Source: Thiobacillus sp.
Lineage (GTDB): Bacteria; Pseudomonadota; Gammaproteobacteria; Burkholderiales; Thiobacillaceae
NCBI RefSeq assembly: GCF_024708915.1
Contig: NZ_JANJXQ010000162.1
Coordinates: 1-26,671 of the forward strand
Direction: 5' to 3'
Length of the DNA: 26,671 nucleotides
In this document: piece after piece, positions 7,624 to 15,786 of the stretch
How positions within the stretch are numbered: position 1 is the first letter of the stretch
Layout of the letters: each line of letters starts with the position of its first letter
Position numbers and translations under genes: made by a program
The notes under the pieces: generated by a model
What the model saw: the letters and a program-made list of their open reading frames with translations, nothing else
Databases searched by the model: none
Told to the model about the DNA's origin: nothing

Positions 7624-7655
7624 ATGGCCGCGCGAGCCTGACCGGTCGCGGCCAT
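7624..7655 (+). terminator. 9-bp hairpin after the small ORF
   Basis: ATGGCCGCG (7624-7632) and CGCGGCCAT (7647-7655) form a perfect 9-bp stem with a 14-nt loop, 5 bp after the stop of the 53-aa ORF. It has no T tract. It may define the 3' end of the upstream transcript by stabilising RNA or through Rho. Positions 7656-7786 hold nothing else I can identify. Confidence 0.4.
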
Positions 7656-7786
7656 GTGCTACATCTGCAGGACCTTCCGGATTCGATGGCTCGCTTGCGC
7701 GTCATGACGAACACGTGGGAAGCGCTGTCGGTATCTGCTTCTGATATTTGGATGGCGGCTCTACCGGGCTGGCCGGGTGAAGGCCT

Positions 7787-7792
7787 TATAAT
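7787..7792 (+). promoter_or_regulatory. rnpB promoter -10 element
   Basis: A perfect TATAAT at 7787-7792 puts the transcription start at about 7799, matching the 5' end of the RNase P RNA fold. The discriminator is G+C-rich (CCCGGTG), as is common for stable-RNA promoters. No good -35 hexamer lies at 16-18 bp spacing. Confidence 0.75.
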
Positions 7793-7796
7793 CCCG

Positions 7797-8109
7797 GTGG
7801 GAAAGCCGATCAGACAACCGCTGCCACGCAAGCCCCCTCGGGGGCATGCGTGGGAGAGGAAAGTCCGGGCTCCACAGAGCAGGATGCCGGCTAACGGCCG
7901 GACGCCGCGAGGCGAGGAATAGGGCCACAGAGACGAGCGTATTAAGTTACGGTGAAACGCGGTAACCTCCATCCGGAGCAACACCAAATAGGCAGGCGAT
8001 GAAGCGGCTCGCTGAGTCTGCGGGTAGGTGGCTGGAGCCGGTCAGCAATGGCCGGCCTAGAGGAATGGTTGTCCACGACAGAACCCGGCTTACCGATCGA
8101 CTTTCCCAC
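7797..8109 (+). ncRNA. rnpB: RNase P RNA, bacterial type A
   Basis: This is the catalytic RNA of RNase P, which removes the 5' leader of pre-tRNAs. Universal sequences are present: GAGGAAAGTCCGGGCTCC (about 7856-7873), GGAGCAACACCAAATAGG (about 7974-7991) and GACAGAACCCGGCTTACCG near the 3' end. P1 pairs the two ends from GTGGGAAAG (7797-7805) to CTTTCCCAC (8101-8109), with one mismatch further in. P3 is CCACGCA/TGCGTGG capped by GCCCC/GGGGC with a CTCG loop (7824-7853). The RNA is about 310 nt, shorter than E. coli's 377. Most of the difference is in the P12-P14 region. P12 appears to be only CGTA/TACG (7938-7941 and 7948-7951) with a 6-nt loop. Exact ends are inferred from pairing and the -10 box. 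Confidence 0.95.
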
Positions 8110-8128
8110 TTTTCATGTAATTCAAATA

Positions 8129-8183
8129 CTTAGCGTTTTGTCCTCAAAACGATGGCAAAACAAGCCGCTAAGCATCGGTTTTT
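8129..8183 (+). terminator. Nested hairpins with T run after rnpB
   Basis: Several alternative stems overlap here. CGTTTTG/CAAAACG (8134-8140 and 8145-8151) has a TCCT loop. An outer pair is CTTAGCG/CGCTAAG (8129-8135 and 8166-8172). A third pair, CGATG/CATCG (8150-8154 and 8173-8177), is followed by GTTTTT (8178-8183). One of these conformations may terminate rnpB. The mutually exclusive pairings are unusual but could be coincidental in an A+T-richer spacer. Confidence 0.4.
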
Positions 8184-8191
8184 CCAGAAAC

Positions 8192-8200
8192 TTATCCACA
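8192..8200 (+). promoter_or_regulatory. Consensus DnaA box
   Basis: TTATCCACA matches the strict DnaA-box consensus exactly. It lies in the non-coding gap between rnpB and the mraZ promoter, 56 bp before the -35 element. I saw no second box or A+T-rich unwinding region beside it, so it is not an origin. A regulatory or DnaA-titrating role is possible. Confidence 0.5.
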
Positions 8201-8210
8201 ACCCAAAACC

Positions 8211-8243
8211 ACCCCTAAGTCATTGAGGCATAGGGGTTTTTTT
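8211..8243 (+). terminator. Rho-independent terminator before the dcw promoter
   Basis: ACCCCTA (8211-8217) and TAGGGGT (8231-8237) form a 7-bp stem with a 13-nt loop, and the T run extends over 8237-8243. It would stop transcripts from rnpB or further upstream and so insulate the dcw operon. Confidence 0.75.
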
Positions 8244-8255
8244 ACGTTCCTTGGC

Positions 8256-8284
8256 TTGACCCCCCCAAAACTATCCCCTATAGT
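8256..8284 (+). promoter_or_regulatory. Sigma-70 promoter of mraZ/dcw operon
   Basis: TTGACC (8256-8261) and TATAGT (8279-8284) are separated by exactly 17 bp, predicting a start near 8291 and a leader of about 74 nt before mraZ. It lies just after a terminator, and the MraZ repeats begin inside its -10 element. This is the main promoter visible for the division cluster. Confidence 0.8.
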
Positions 8285-8318
8285 GGGTGCAAGTGGTGAT
8301 TGGTGGGAAGTTGTGGGA
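8283..8318 (+). promoter_or_regulatory. MraZ operator: four GTGG repeats at 10-bp spacing
   Basis: GTGGGT (8283), GTGGTG (8293), GTGGGA (8303) and GTGGGA (8313) begin exactly 10 bp apart. In E. coli, MraZ represses its own operon by binding TGGGN direct repeats separated by 5 bp, which is the same periodicity. The array overlaps the -10 element and the predicted transcription start, the expected place for autorepression. The second unit deviates from TGGG. Confidence 0.85.
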
Positions 8319-8364
8319 GAATGCGCCCGTCCAAGCACAGCCAAAATTCAATAACGGGGGAAGC

Positions 8365-8811
8365 ATGTTTCGGGGGGTCGCAACAGTCTGTCTGGACAGC
8401 AAGAACCGGCTCGTGGTGCCGGCGCGCTATCGCGACGCCCTTCTGGTGAATGGCGGCGGGCGCGTCGTGATTACCGCCGACCCCGGCCAGTGCCTGCTGC
8501 TCTACCCCCTGCCCGAATGGGAGCCGATCGAGAAAAAACTCAACGGCCTGTCCGATTTCAACCCCCGCACCCGCAGCCTCAAACAACTGCTCGTCGGCTA
8601 CGCGCACGACATGGATATGGACAGTGCCGGCCGTGTGCTGCTGCCGCCGATGCTGCGCAAATTCGCCGAGCTGGATAAAAACGTGGTGATGGTGGGCCAG
8701 GGCAGCAAGGTGGAGTTGTGGAACGAGTCGCGCTGGGAGGCCCAGGTGGCGCAGGCGCTGACCTTCAGCGACGACGCGCTGCCGCCCGAACTGGAGGGGT
8801 TCACGTTGTGA
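8365..8811 (+). CDS. mraZ: Transcriptional regulator MraZ
   Basis: MraZ is a DNA-binding ring-forming protein of the AbrB-like fold and represses the dcw operon. The 148-aa product starts [20 protein letters not shown] and contains two MraZ/AbrB half-domains. The first includes [14 protein letters not shown] and the second [16 protein letters not shown]; each carries the DxxGR/DxKNR-type motif with Arg that contacts DNA. The ATG at 8365 follows GGGGGAAG and gives the usual start. An in-frame GTG further upstream lies inside the operator and is unlikely. It is the first gene of the cluster. Its stop overlaps the GTG start of rsmH by 4 bp. Confidence 0.97.
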   Translation: MFRGVATVCLDSKNRLVVPARYRDALLVNGGGRVVITADPGQCLLLYPLPEWEPIEKKLNGLSDFNPRTRSLKQLLVGYAHDMDMDSAGRVLLPPMLRKFAELDKNVVMVGQGSKVELWNESRWEAQVAQALTFSDDALPPELEGFTL

Positions 8812-9743
8812 TTGAGCCCGCCCATGTGCCGGTGCTGGCACAGGAGGCGGTGGCGGCGCTGGGGATCAAGCCCGATGGCGTGTACGTCGACGCCACCTTC
8901 GGCCGTGGCGGCCACAGCCGGCTGATTCTGGCGCGGCTGGGGCCGGCCGGGCGCCTGATCGCGCTGGACCGCGACCCCGATGCCATCCGTGCTGGCGCGG
9001 CCCTGCAGGATGCACGGCTGACGCTGGTGCAACGCGCGTTTTCGCGTCTGGATGCGGTGCTGGATGAACTGGGCGTGGCGCAGGTGGATGGAATTTTGCT
9101 GGATATCGGGGTGTCGTCGCCGCAGCTCGACGACGCCACGCGCGGCTTCAGCTTTCGCTTCGATGCGCCGCTCGACATGCGCATGGATCCGGGCAGCGGG
9201 CTGTCGGCGGCGGACTGGCTGGCGACGGCGACAGAGGGGGAGATCAGTGAGGTCATCCACACCTACGGGGAAGAGCGGTTTGCTAAATCGATTGCGCGCG
9301 CGCTTGTTGCGGCGCGGCAGACAGAAGCCATCCGCAGCACCGGGCAGCTGGCGAGCCTCATCGCCGCAGCGGTCAAGCGGCGCGAGCCGGGGCAGCATCC
9401 GGCGACCCGCAGCTTCCAGGCTATTCGGATTTATCTCAACCGCGAACTGGAAGAGCTGAGCGCCGTGCTGCCGCAATGCGTGGACAGGCTGCAACCCGGC
9501 GGGCGGCTCGCGGTGATCAGCTTTCATTCGCTGGAAGACCGCATCGTCAAGCGATTCATGCGTGACGAGGCGCTGGGGGAGCAGGCGCCCCGCCGCTTGC
9601 CGATCCCGGCGGCCATGCTGAAACCCGGCCGCCTGCAGCGGGTGGGCCGTGCCCAGCATGCGACCGCCGCCGAGGTGGCGGCCAATCCGCGGGCACGCAG
9701 TGCCGTGTTGCGGGTGGCGGAACGTGTGGGCGAGGCGGCATGA
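8808..9743 (+). CDS. rsmH: 16S rRNA m4C1402 methyltransferase RsmH
   Basis: RsmH (MraW) methylates N4 of C1402 in 16S rRNA, the same nucleotide that RsmI, also in this window, methylates on the ribose. The 311-aa protein starts at GTG 8808, overlapping the mraZ stop as GTGA, with GGAGGGG upstream. It begins [20 protein letters not shown], as usual for the family. The SAM motif [15 protein letters not shown] is followed by [43 protein letters not shown], and near the C-terminus [20 protein letters not shown]. All of these are intact. The stop overlaps ftsL as ATGA. Confidence 0.97.
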   Translation: MIEPAHVPVLAQEAVAALGIKPDGVYVDATFGRGGHSRLILARLGPAGRLIALDRDPDAIRAGAALQDARLTLVQRAFSRLDAVLDELGVAQVDGILLDIGVSSPQLDDATRGFSFRFDAPLDMRMDPGSGLSAADWLATATEGEISEVIHTYGEERFAKSIARALVAARQTEAIRSTGQLASLIAAAVKRREPGQHPATRSFQAIRIYLNRELEELSAVLPQCVDRLQPGGRLAVISFHSLEDRIVKRFMRDEALGEQAPRRLPIPAAMLKPGRLQRVGRAQHATAAEVAANPRARSAVLRVAERVGEAA

Positions 9744-10012
9744 GCCGTCTCAATGTCGTCCTGGCGCTGGTGCTGGTGGCGTGCGCGCTGGCCGTGATCC
9801 AGGCGCAGCACCGCGCGCGTACGTATTTTGTGGAACTGGAACGCTTGAAAAAAGAGGCGCGTGTGCTCGACGAGCAGTGGGGGAAACTGCAGCTGGAGCA
9901 GAGTACCTGGGCCAACCCGGCGCGGGTGGACGCGCTCGCGCGCACCCGGCTTGGCCTGGTGGCGGCGCCGCCGGAACGGGTGCACGTCGAAACGCTGGTG
10001 GGCGCACCATGA
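9740..10012 (+). CDS. ftsL: Cell division protein FtsL
   Basis: FtsL is a small bitopic inner-membrane protein that joins FtsB and FtsQ and helps activate FtsWI at the septum. The 90-aa product has a short cytoplasmic N-terminus, one transmembrane helix (about residues 5-22, [17 protein letters not shown]) and a periplasmic coiled coil (about 26-62, rich in Glu, Lys, Leu and Arg). The family is poorly conserved, so the call relies on topology, size and its place between rsmH and ftsI. Both ends overlap neighbours by ATGA. Confidence 0.93.
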   Translation: MSRLNVVLALVLVACALAVIQAQHRARTYFVELERLKKEARVLDEQWGKLQLEQSTWANPARVDALARTRLGLVAAPPERVHVETLVGAP

Positions 10013-11748
10013 ATTACCACTCGCGCAAACTGCTCAAGCTCAATCTTGCGCCCTGGCGCATGGCGACCGTGGGCGGACTGCTGCTCACCGGGCTGGTGCT
10101 GGTGGCGGGACGCGCGTTTTATTTGCAGGGCTTGAACACCGACTATCTGCAGGGCAAGGGCGACGCAGTGGCCAACCGCAACCTCACCCTGCCCGCGCAC
10201 CGCGGCCAGGTGTCCGACCGTCACGGCCAGCTGCTGGCGATCAGCACGCCAGTCGAGTCGCTGTGGGCGCGCCCGGCCGAGCTCCGGCTGACGGTCGATC
10301 AGCACGCGCACCTGGCCCGGGTGCTGGGCCTGTCCGCGCCGGCGCTGTCGGAGAAGCTGACGCGCAAGACGCGCGGCGAATTCAGCGTGCAGCGCCCGGT
10401 CACCCCGGAACAGGCGGTCAAGATCGCTGCCATGGGGGCGCCCGGCCTGCATCTGCGGCGCGAGTTCCGTCGTTACTACCCGGCGGGCGAGGTGGCCGCG
10501 CATGTGGTGGGCTTCACCAATGTGGACGATCTCGGGCAGGAAGGCGTTGAACGCGCCTATCAGGACTGGCTGGCAGGGCGCGCGGGCGAACGCCAGATAC
10601 AGCGCGACCGCCGCGGCAACACCATCCGCGATCTGGCGCCGATCAAGACCGCGCAAATGGGCGGCAACCTGGCGCTGGCGCTCGATCTCAAGATTCAATA
10701 TCTGGCGCACCGCGAACTCGCCGCCGCCATCGCCACGCACAAGGCCAAAGGCGGCAGCGTGGTGGTGCTCGACGCCAAGACCGGCGAAATCCTCGCGCTG
10801 GCCAACCAGCCGGTCTTCAATCCCAACAACCGCCGCAATTACCAGCCGGGGCCGATGCGCAACCGTGCGGTGATCGACACCTTCGAGCCGGGCTCCACCA
10901 TCAAGCCGTTCGTCGCGGCGGCGGTGCTGGAGCGCGGCCTGTTGCACCCGGACAGCGTGATCGACACGCCGCCAACCTGGCGCGTCGGCACCAAGCTGGT
11001 GCGCGACGAGCATCCGCACCCGTACATGACGGTGAGCGAGATCATCCAGAAATCGAGCAACGTCGGTGCCGCCAAAATGGCGATGATGCTGACGCCGCAG
11101 CAATACTGGGAGGTATTGCATCGTGCCGGCTTCGGCCAGTTGCCGGGCTCGGGGTTTCCCGGCGAAACGGCCGGCCGGCTGCGCGACGCCGGCACCTGGA
11201 AGCCGGTCGAGCACGCCACCATGGCCTATGGCTACGGCCTCTCGGTGAGCCTGCTGCAATTGAGCCGTGCCTACATGGCATTCGCCAACGATGGCGAAGT
11301 GATGCCGCTGTCGTTCCTGAAACGCGAGCCGCAGGAAATCGTCGGCGAACGGGTGTTCTCCGCCAGCGTGGCGCGTGAGGTGCGTGCCATGATGGAAGCG
11401 GTCACCCAGGACGGCGGCACCGGGACGCGTACCCGGGTGCCGGGTTATCGTGTGGCAGGCAAAACCGGCACCGCGCACAAAATCGTCAATGGCCGCTACG
11501 CGTCCGACCGTTACCTGTCTTCCTTCGTCGGCATGGCGCCGGCCTCCAATCCGCGTCTCATCGTCGGCGTGGCAATCGATGAGCCGTCGGGCGGCGTGTA
11601 TTACGGCGGCAGCGTGGCCGGACCGGTGTTCGCCCAGGTCATGGCAGCCAGTCTGCGCCAGCTGGCATTGCCGCCCGATGCTCCGGAAACCGCGACGCGG
11701 ATGACACAGAGCACGCCCGTGGCGGTGCGGGCGGGCGGGGGGGCGTGA
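10009..11748 (+). CDS. ftsI: Septal peptidoglycan transpeptidase FtsI (PBP3)
   Basis: FtsI crosslinks septal peptidoglycan and works with FtsW. The 579-aa class B penicillin-binding protein has a short cytoplasmic segment, one membrane anchor (about residues 20-42), a dimerisation/pedestal domain (LPAHRGQVSDRHGQLLAIST through RRYYPAGEVAAHVVGFTN), and a transpeptidase domain. All three active-site motifs are present: Ser296-Thr-Ile-Lys299 (STIK), Ser349-Ser-Asn351 (SSN) and Lys485-Thr-Gly487 (KTG). The ATG overlaps the ftsL stop by 4 bp. The C-terminal tail ends in a Gly/Ala-rich stretch. No sign of damage. Confidence 0.97.
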   Translation: MNYHSRKLLKLNLAPWRMATVGGLLLTGLVLVAGRAFYLQGLNTDYLQGKGDAVANRNLTLPAHRGQVSDRHGQLLAISTPVESLWARPAELRLTVDQHAHLARVLGLSAPALSEKLTRKTRGEFSVQRPVTPEQAVKIAAMGAPGLHLRREFRRYYPAGEVAAHVVGFTNVDDLGQEGVERAYQDWLAGRAGERQIQRDRRGNTIRDLAPIKTAQMGGNLALALDLKIQYLAHRELAAAIATHKAKGGSVVVLDAKTGEILALANQPVFNPNNRRNYQPGPMRNRAVIDTFEPGSTIKPFVAAAVLERGLLHPDSVIDTPPTWRVGTKLVRDEHPHPYMTVSEIIQKSSNVGAAKMAMMLTPQQYWEVLHRAGFGQLPGSGFPGETAGRLRDAGTWKPVEHATMAYGYGLSVSLLQLSRAYMAFANDGEVMPLSFLKREPQEIVGERVFSASVAREVRAMMEAVTQDGGTGTRTRVPGYRVAGKTGTAHKIVNGRYASDRYLSSFVGMAPASNPRLIVGVAIDEPSGGVYYGGSVAGPVFAQVMAASLRQLALPPDAPETATRMTQSTPVAVRAGGGA

Positions 11749-13277
11749 TGGCGGGAACCCTCAAGAGCACAGGCACTTCGAAGGGCGCCAGGCTCAGCCC
11801 GGTTTTGCCTGCATCCCGGGCAATCCGGGAATCGGTGCCGCATATCCTGGAACGGCTCGGCATCGCGGCCGATGCGCTCGTCAATGACAGCCGCAAGGCC
11901 GTGCCAGGCACGGTATTCGCCGCCTATCCAGGCGAAACCCGCGATGGCCGCGACTTCATTGTGCAGGCGGTGGCGCAGCGCGTCGACGGCGTGCTGTGGG
12001 AGGCCGACCACTATCAGTGGGATCCCGCGCTCGGCGTTCCCAATGCGGGCGTGGCCGGGCTGAAAACCCGCATCGGCGAAATCGCCGCCCACATATATGG
12101 CGAGCCTTCGCGCGCACTGCATATGGTCGGTGTCACCGGCACCAACGGCAAAACCTCGGTGGCGCACTGGGTGGCGCAGGCGTTTTCGCAGTTGGGGCGG
12201 AAAACCGCCGTCATCGGCACCGTCGGCAACGGCTTTCCTTCTGTCGGGAACCAGCCCGGCGCGCTGACGCCTGCCCTCAACACCACGCCCGACGCCGTCG
12301 AATTGCAGCAGCGTCTGGCGCTCTACCGGCAGCAAGGTGCGGTGGGGTGTGCGATGGAAGTGTCGTCGCACGGCCTTGCGCAAGGGCGGATCAATGGCAC
12401 CCGGCTCAACGTTGCGGTGCTGACCAACCTGTCGCGCGACCATCTCGACTACCACGGCGACATGGGCAGCTATGCCGATGCCAAGGCGCGCCTGTTCAAC
12501 TGGCCGGGACTGCAGTGGGCCGTACTGAACGTCGACGATGCCTTCGGCCGGCAGCTGGAAAGCGAAACGCGGCCGTCGCGCGTCGCCGGCTATGGATTCC
12601 AGCGCGGCGCCGTGGTGGGAGAAAAGCTGCGCCTGTCGCAAACCGGCCTGCATCTGCACCTGCACACCGACTGGGGCGATGCCGAACTCGACGTGCCGCT
12701 GCTGGGCCGCTTCAACGCCGCCAACCTGCTGGCCGTGCTCACCGCCCTGCTGGTATCGGAGGTGAGACTGGACGACGCCTGCCGGGCGTTGGCGCACATC
12801 GTCCCGCCGCCGGGGCGGATGCAGACGCTCGGCGGCAGCACGCAGCCACTGGTGGTGGTGGATTACGCCCACACGCCCGATGCGCTGGAAAAGGTGCTTG
12901 CCACCCTGCGCGAAATCGTCAGCGGCGGCCGCCTCATTTGCGTCTTCGGCTGCGGCGGCAACCGCGACAAGGGCAAGCGTCCGTTGATGGGGCAGGCGGC
13001 CAGCCGCGGCGCGGACGCGGTCTGGGTCACCAGCGACAACCCGCGCAACGAGGATCCGCGCCACATCATCGACGACATCCTCGCCGGAACAAGCGGCAAG
13101 CCGCACGTCGAGGCGGACCGCGCGCGCGCCATCTTCGAGGCTATCGGTGGCGCGCAGCAGGGCGACGTGGTGCTGATCGCCGGCAAGGGCCACGAGGACT
13201 ACCAGGAAATGGGCGGCCAACGGCTGCCGTTCTCCGATGTCGCGGTGGCGAAAAAAGCGCTGGAGGCATGGACATGA
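11748..13277 (+). CDS. murE: UDP-MurNAc-tripeptide synthetase MurE (meso-DAP adding)
   Basis: MurE is an ATP-dependent ligase that adds the third stem-peptide residue to UDP-MurNAc-L-Ala-D-Glu. The 509-aa protein has the P-loop GVTGTNGKTSVAHWV (Lys135), NTTPDAVELQQRL, EVSSHGLAQGR, TNLSRDHLDYHG with the expected carbamylated-lysine region after it, and VDYAHTPDALEKVL. The specificity motif DNPRNEDP (residues 430-437) indicates meso-diaminopimelate rather than lysine. The ATG at 11748 overlaps the ftsI stop by one base; a GTG one codon earlier is also in frame. The N-terminus is about 25 residues longer than I expect for the family (Ser, Thr and Lys-rich). Confidence 0.96.
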   Translation: MAGTLKSTGTSKGARLSPVLPASRAIRESVPHILERLGIAADALVNDSRKAVPGTVFAAYPGETRDGRDFIVQAVAQRVDGVLWEADHYQWDPALGVPNAGVAGLKTRIGEIAAHIYGEPSRALHMVGVTGTNGKTSVAHWVAQAFSQLGRKTAVIGTVGNGFPSVGNQPGALTPALNTTPDAVELQQRLALYRQQGAVGCAMEVSSHGLAQGRINGTRLNVAVLTNLSRDHLDYHGDMGSYADAKARLFNWPGLQWAVLNVDDAFGRQLESETRPSRVAGYGFQRGAVVGEKLRLSQTGLHLHLHTDWGDAELDVPLLGRFNAANLLAVLTALLVSEVRLDDACRALAHIVPPPGRMQTLGGSTQPLVVVDYAHTPDALEKVLATLREIVSGGRLICVFGCGGNRDKGKRPLMGQAASRGADAVWVTSDNPRNEDPRHIIDDILAGTSGKPHVEADRARAIFEAIGGAQQGDVVLIAGKGHEDYQEMGGQRLPFSDVAVAKKALEAWT

Positions 13278-14683
13278 GCATGATGCGTTTGTCCGAAGCC
13301 GCAGCCATGCTCGAGGTGCCGTTTACCGGTGCGGACGCCGAGGTGCTGCGCGTCTCCACCGACAGCCGGGCGATCCTGCCGGGCGATCTCTTCATCGCGC
13401 TGCGCGGCGAAAAGTTCGACGGCGGCGCCTTCGCTGCGCAGGCGCTGCAGCAAGGCGCCGCCGGCGTGGTGCTCGACCGCGCACAGGCGCCGGCAATCGC
13501 CGCGGCCATCCGCGTCGACGACACCCGTCTCGCCCTTGGCAAACTGGCCGCCGGCTGGCGCGCGCGCTTCAGGCTGCCGGTGGTGGCGATTACCGGCAGC
13601 AACGGCAAAACCACCGTCAAGGAAATGCTGGCGGCGATCCTGCGGGCGGAAGCGGGGTCGGACGCGGCGGTGCTCAATACCGAAGGCAATCTCAACAACG
13701 ACATCGGGCTGCCGCTGATGCTGCTGCGCCTGCGCGCGACGCACCAGTTCGCCGTGCTCGAAATGGGCATGAACCACGCCGGCGAAATCGATTATCTGAC
13801 GCACCTGGCGCGACCGGACGTGGCGCTGGTCAACAACGCGCTCGCGGCGCATATCGGCTTTCTCGGGTCGCTTGAGAATATCGCGCGCGCCAAGGGTGAG
13901 ATCTTCGCCGGCCTGACGGATGCGGGCATCGCGGTGTTCAACGCCGACAGTGCGTATGCCGGATTGTGGCGCGAACTCAATGCGCGCCGCAGCATGCTGG
14001 ATTTCGGCCTGACGCCGGCGGCGGCAATTCATGGCCGCTATCGGCCCGACGGATTCGGCTCGATGCTGACCATCGTCTTGCCGAATGCCGAACTCGAGGT
14101 GGAACTGCGGGTGCCGGGCGAGCACAACGTGATGAACGCGCTTGCCGCCGCTGCCGCCGCCTTCGCGCTCGACGTCAGCCATCGCAGCATCGTCGCCGGC
14201 CTGGCGGGCTTCGGCGGCATCAAGGGCCGCCTGCAAAGAACAGCTGCACTACATGGCAGCACCTTCATCGACGACACCTACAACGCCAACCCCGATTCGG
14301 TCAGGGCCGCACTGGCGGTGCTGGCGCAGCAGCCCGGCCGGAAACTGCTGGTGCTGGGCGACATGGGCGAACTCGGCAGCGACGCCGCGGCGATGCATGC
14401 GCAGATCGGACTTGCCGCGCGCGCAGCGGGGGTGGAGCGACTCCTGGCGCTGGGCGAGTTGACGAAAGAAACCGCTGGCGCATTCGGTGCCGGCGCGATG
14501 CATTTCGAACGCATCCAGGAATTGCTTGCCGAACTCGAAAACGAGCTTGCGCCCGATACCACGGTACTGGTGAAGGGGTCGCGTTTCATGCAGATGGAGC
14601 GCGTGGTCAAAAGCTTTACGGAATCCCCCGACGGCCGGGCGGCCGGGGCATCGACGTCCTCAGCGGGCGGACAAGGACACTGA
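13274..14683 (+). CDS. murF: UDP-MurNAc-pentapeptide synthetase MurF
   Basis: MurF adds D-Ala-D-Ala to UDP-MurNAc-tripeptide, completing the cytoplasmic precursor. The 469-aa protein shows [19 protein letters not shown] in domain 1, the P-loop [15 protein letters not shown] (Lys112), [28 protein letters not shown], and [17 protein letters not shown] with VLGDMGELG in domain 3. Two nearby ATGs compete. The one at 13274 overlaps the murE stop as ATGA and is 7 nt after GGAGG (13262-13266), whereas the ATG at 13268 is too close to it. I chose 13274. The C-terminus carries a Ser/Gly/Ala-rich tail beyond the usual end. mraY starts 1 bp after the stop. Confidence 0.96.
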   Translation: MSMMRLSEAAAMLEVPFTGADAEVLRVSTDSRAILPGDLFIALRGEKFDGGAFAAQALQQGAAGVVLDRAQAPAIAAAIRVDDTRLALGKLAAGWRARFRLPVVAITGSNGKTTVKEMLAAILRAEAGSDAAVLNTEGNLNNDIGLPLMLLRLRATHQFAVLEMGMNHAGEIDYLTHLARPDVALVNNALAAHIGFLGSLENIARAKGEIFAGLTDAGIAVFNADSAYAGLWRELNARRSMLDFGLTPAAAIHGRYRPDGFGSMLTIVLPNAELEVELRVPGEHNVMNALAAAAAAFALDVSHRSIVAGLAGFGGIKGRLQRTAALHGSTFIDDTYNANPDSVRAALAVLAQQPGRKLLVLGDMGELGSDAAAMHAQIGLAARAAGVERLLALGELTKETAGAFGAGAMHFERIQELLAELENELAPDTTVLVKGSRFMQMERVVKSFTESPDGRAAGASTSSAGGQGH

Positions 14684-14684
14684 C

Positions 14685-15770
14685 ATGCTGCTTTGGCTAT
14701 TCCAACAACTCGGCCAGGACATCCGCGCCTTCAACGTCTTCAACTACCTGACGCTGCGCGCGGTGCTGGCGACGCTGACCGCGCTGACGATTTCCTTCGT
14801 CGTCGGCCCGGCGGTGATCCGCCGGCTCGCCGCGCTGAAAATCGGCCAGTCGGTGCGCAGCGACGGCCCGCAGACGCACCTGGTCAAGGCCGGCACGCCG
14901 ACCATGGGCGGCGCGCTGATCCTGGTGTCGGTCAGCGTCACCACGCTGCTGTGGGCCGACCTGTCGAACGACTATGTGTGGGTGGCCTTGCTCACCCTGC
15001 TCGGCTTTGGCGTCATCGGCTGGATCGACGACTGGCGCAAGGTGGTCGAGAAAAATTCGCGCGGCCTGCCTTCGCGCTGGAAATACTTCTGGCAGTCGGT
15101 GATCGGCCTTGCGGTCGCGGCCTACCTGTGGCAAACCGCCAGCCTGCCGGCGCATACCGAACTCATCATCCCCTTTCTCAAGCACGCCACGCTCAGCTTG
15201 TCGGCGGCGGCCTTCATCGCGCTCACTTACTTCGTCATCGTCGGCTCCAGCAATGCGGTCAACCTGACCGACGGCCTCGACGGCCTGGCGATCCTGCCGA
15301 CGGTGATGGTCGCCTCGGCGCTGGCGATCTTCGCCTACGTCGCCGGCAACGCGGTGTTCTCCAAATATCTCGGCGTGCCTTTCGTTCCCGGTGCCGGCGA
15401 GTTGGCGATTTTCTGCGCCGCCATGGCGGGCGCCGGACTCGCCTTCCTGTGGTTCAACGCCTACCCGGCAGAAGTGTTCATGGGCGACGTCGGCGCGCTG
15501 GCGCTGGGCGCGGCGCTCGGCGTGGTCGCCGTCATCGTGCGCCAGGAAATCGTGCTCTTCATCATGTGCGGCGTGTTCGTGGTCGAGACCCTGTCGGTGA
15601 TGGTGCAGGTCGCCTCGTTCAAGCTCACCGGCAAGCGCGTGTTCCGCATGGCGCCGATCCACCACCACTACGAGCTCAAGGGCTGGAAGGAAAACCAGGT
15701 GGTGGTGCGTTTCTGGATCATCAGCATGATGCTGGTGCTGATTGGCCTGTCGAGCCTGAAACTCAGATGA
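14685..15770 (+). CDS. mraY: Phospho-MurNAc-pentapeptide transferase MraY
   Basis: MraY transfers phospho-MurNAc-pentapeptide to undecaprenyl phosphate to form lipid I in the inner membrane. The 361-aa polytopic protein has about ten transmembrane helices. Catalytic motifs are intact: [18 protein letters not shown] (Asp115 and Asp116), [10 protein letters not shown] (residues 193-201), [11 protein letters not shown] and [12 protein letters not shown] (His326-His328). Only 1 bp separates it from murF. Unlike its upstream junctions, the 3' end is followed by a 181-bp gap before murD that is filled by an inverted-repeat element. Confidence 0.98.
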   Translation: MLLWLFQQLGQDIRAFNVFNYLTLRAVLATLTALTISFVVGPAVIRRLAALKIGQSVRSDGPQTHLVKAGTPTMGGALILVSVSVTTLLWADLSNDYVWVALLTLLGFGVIGWIDDWRKVVEKNSRGLPSRWKYFWQSVIGLAVAAYLWQTASLPAHTELIIPFLKHATLSLSAAAFIALTYFVIVGSSNAVNLTDGLDGLAILPTVMVASALAIFAYVAGNAVFSKYLGVPFVPGAGELAIFCAAMAGAGLAFLWFNAYPAEVFMGDVGALALGAALGVVAVIVRQEIVLFIMCGVFVVETLSVMVQVASFKLTGKRVFRMAPIHHHYELKGWKENQVVVRFWIISMMLVLIGLSSLKLR

Positions 15771-15786
15771 AAACAGTGAACCTTGA

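Noticed and set aside
7656..7922. An 88-codon plus-strand frame overlapping the 5' part of rnpB
   Set aside because: It lies across the rnpB promoter and conserved RNase P RNA sequence and has no ribosome-binding site.
8110..8282. Possible replication origin, because of the DnaA box and A+T-richer DNA
   Set aside because: Only one box was found, with no cluster, no unwinding region, and no dnaA, dnaN, parA or gidA genes nearby.
8287..8364. An upstream in-frame start that would extend MraZ by 26 residues
   Set aside because: It would begin before the predicted transcription start and inside the MraZ operator; the family N-terminus begins at 8365.
9556..11478. A 640-codon open frame on the minus strand opposite rsmH, ftsL and ftsI
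   Set aside because: It is antisense to intact, well-motifed genes; its composition (His, Arg and Gln-rich) is typical of the reverse strand of high-G+C coding DNA.
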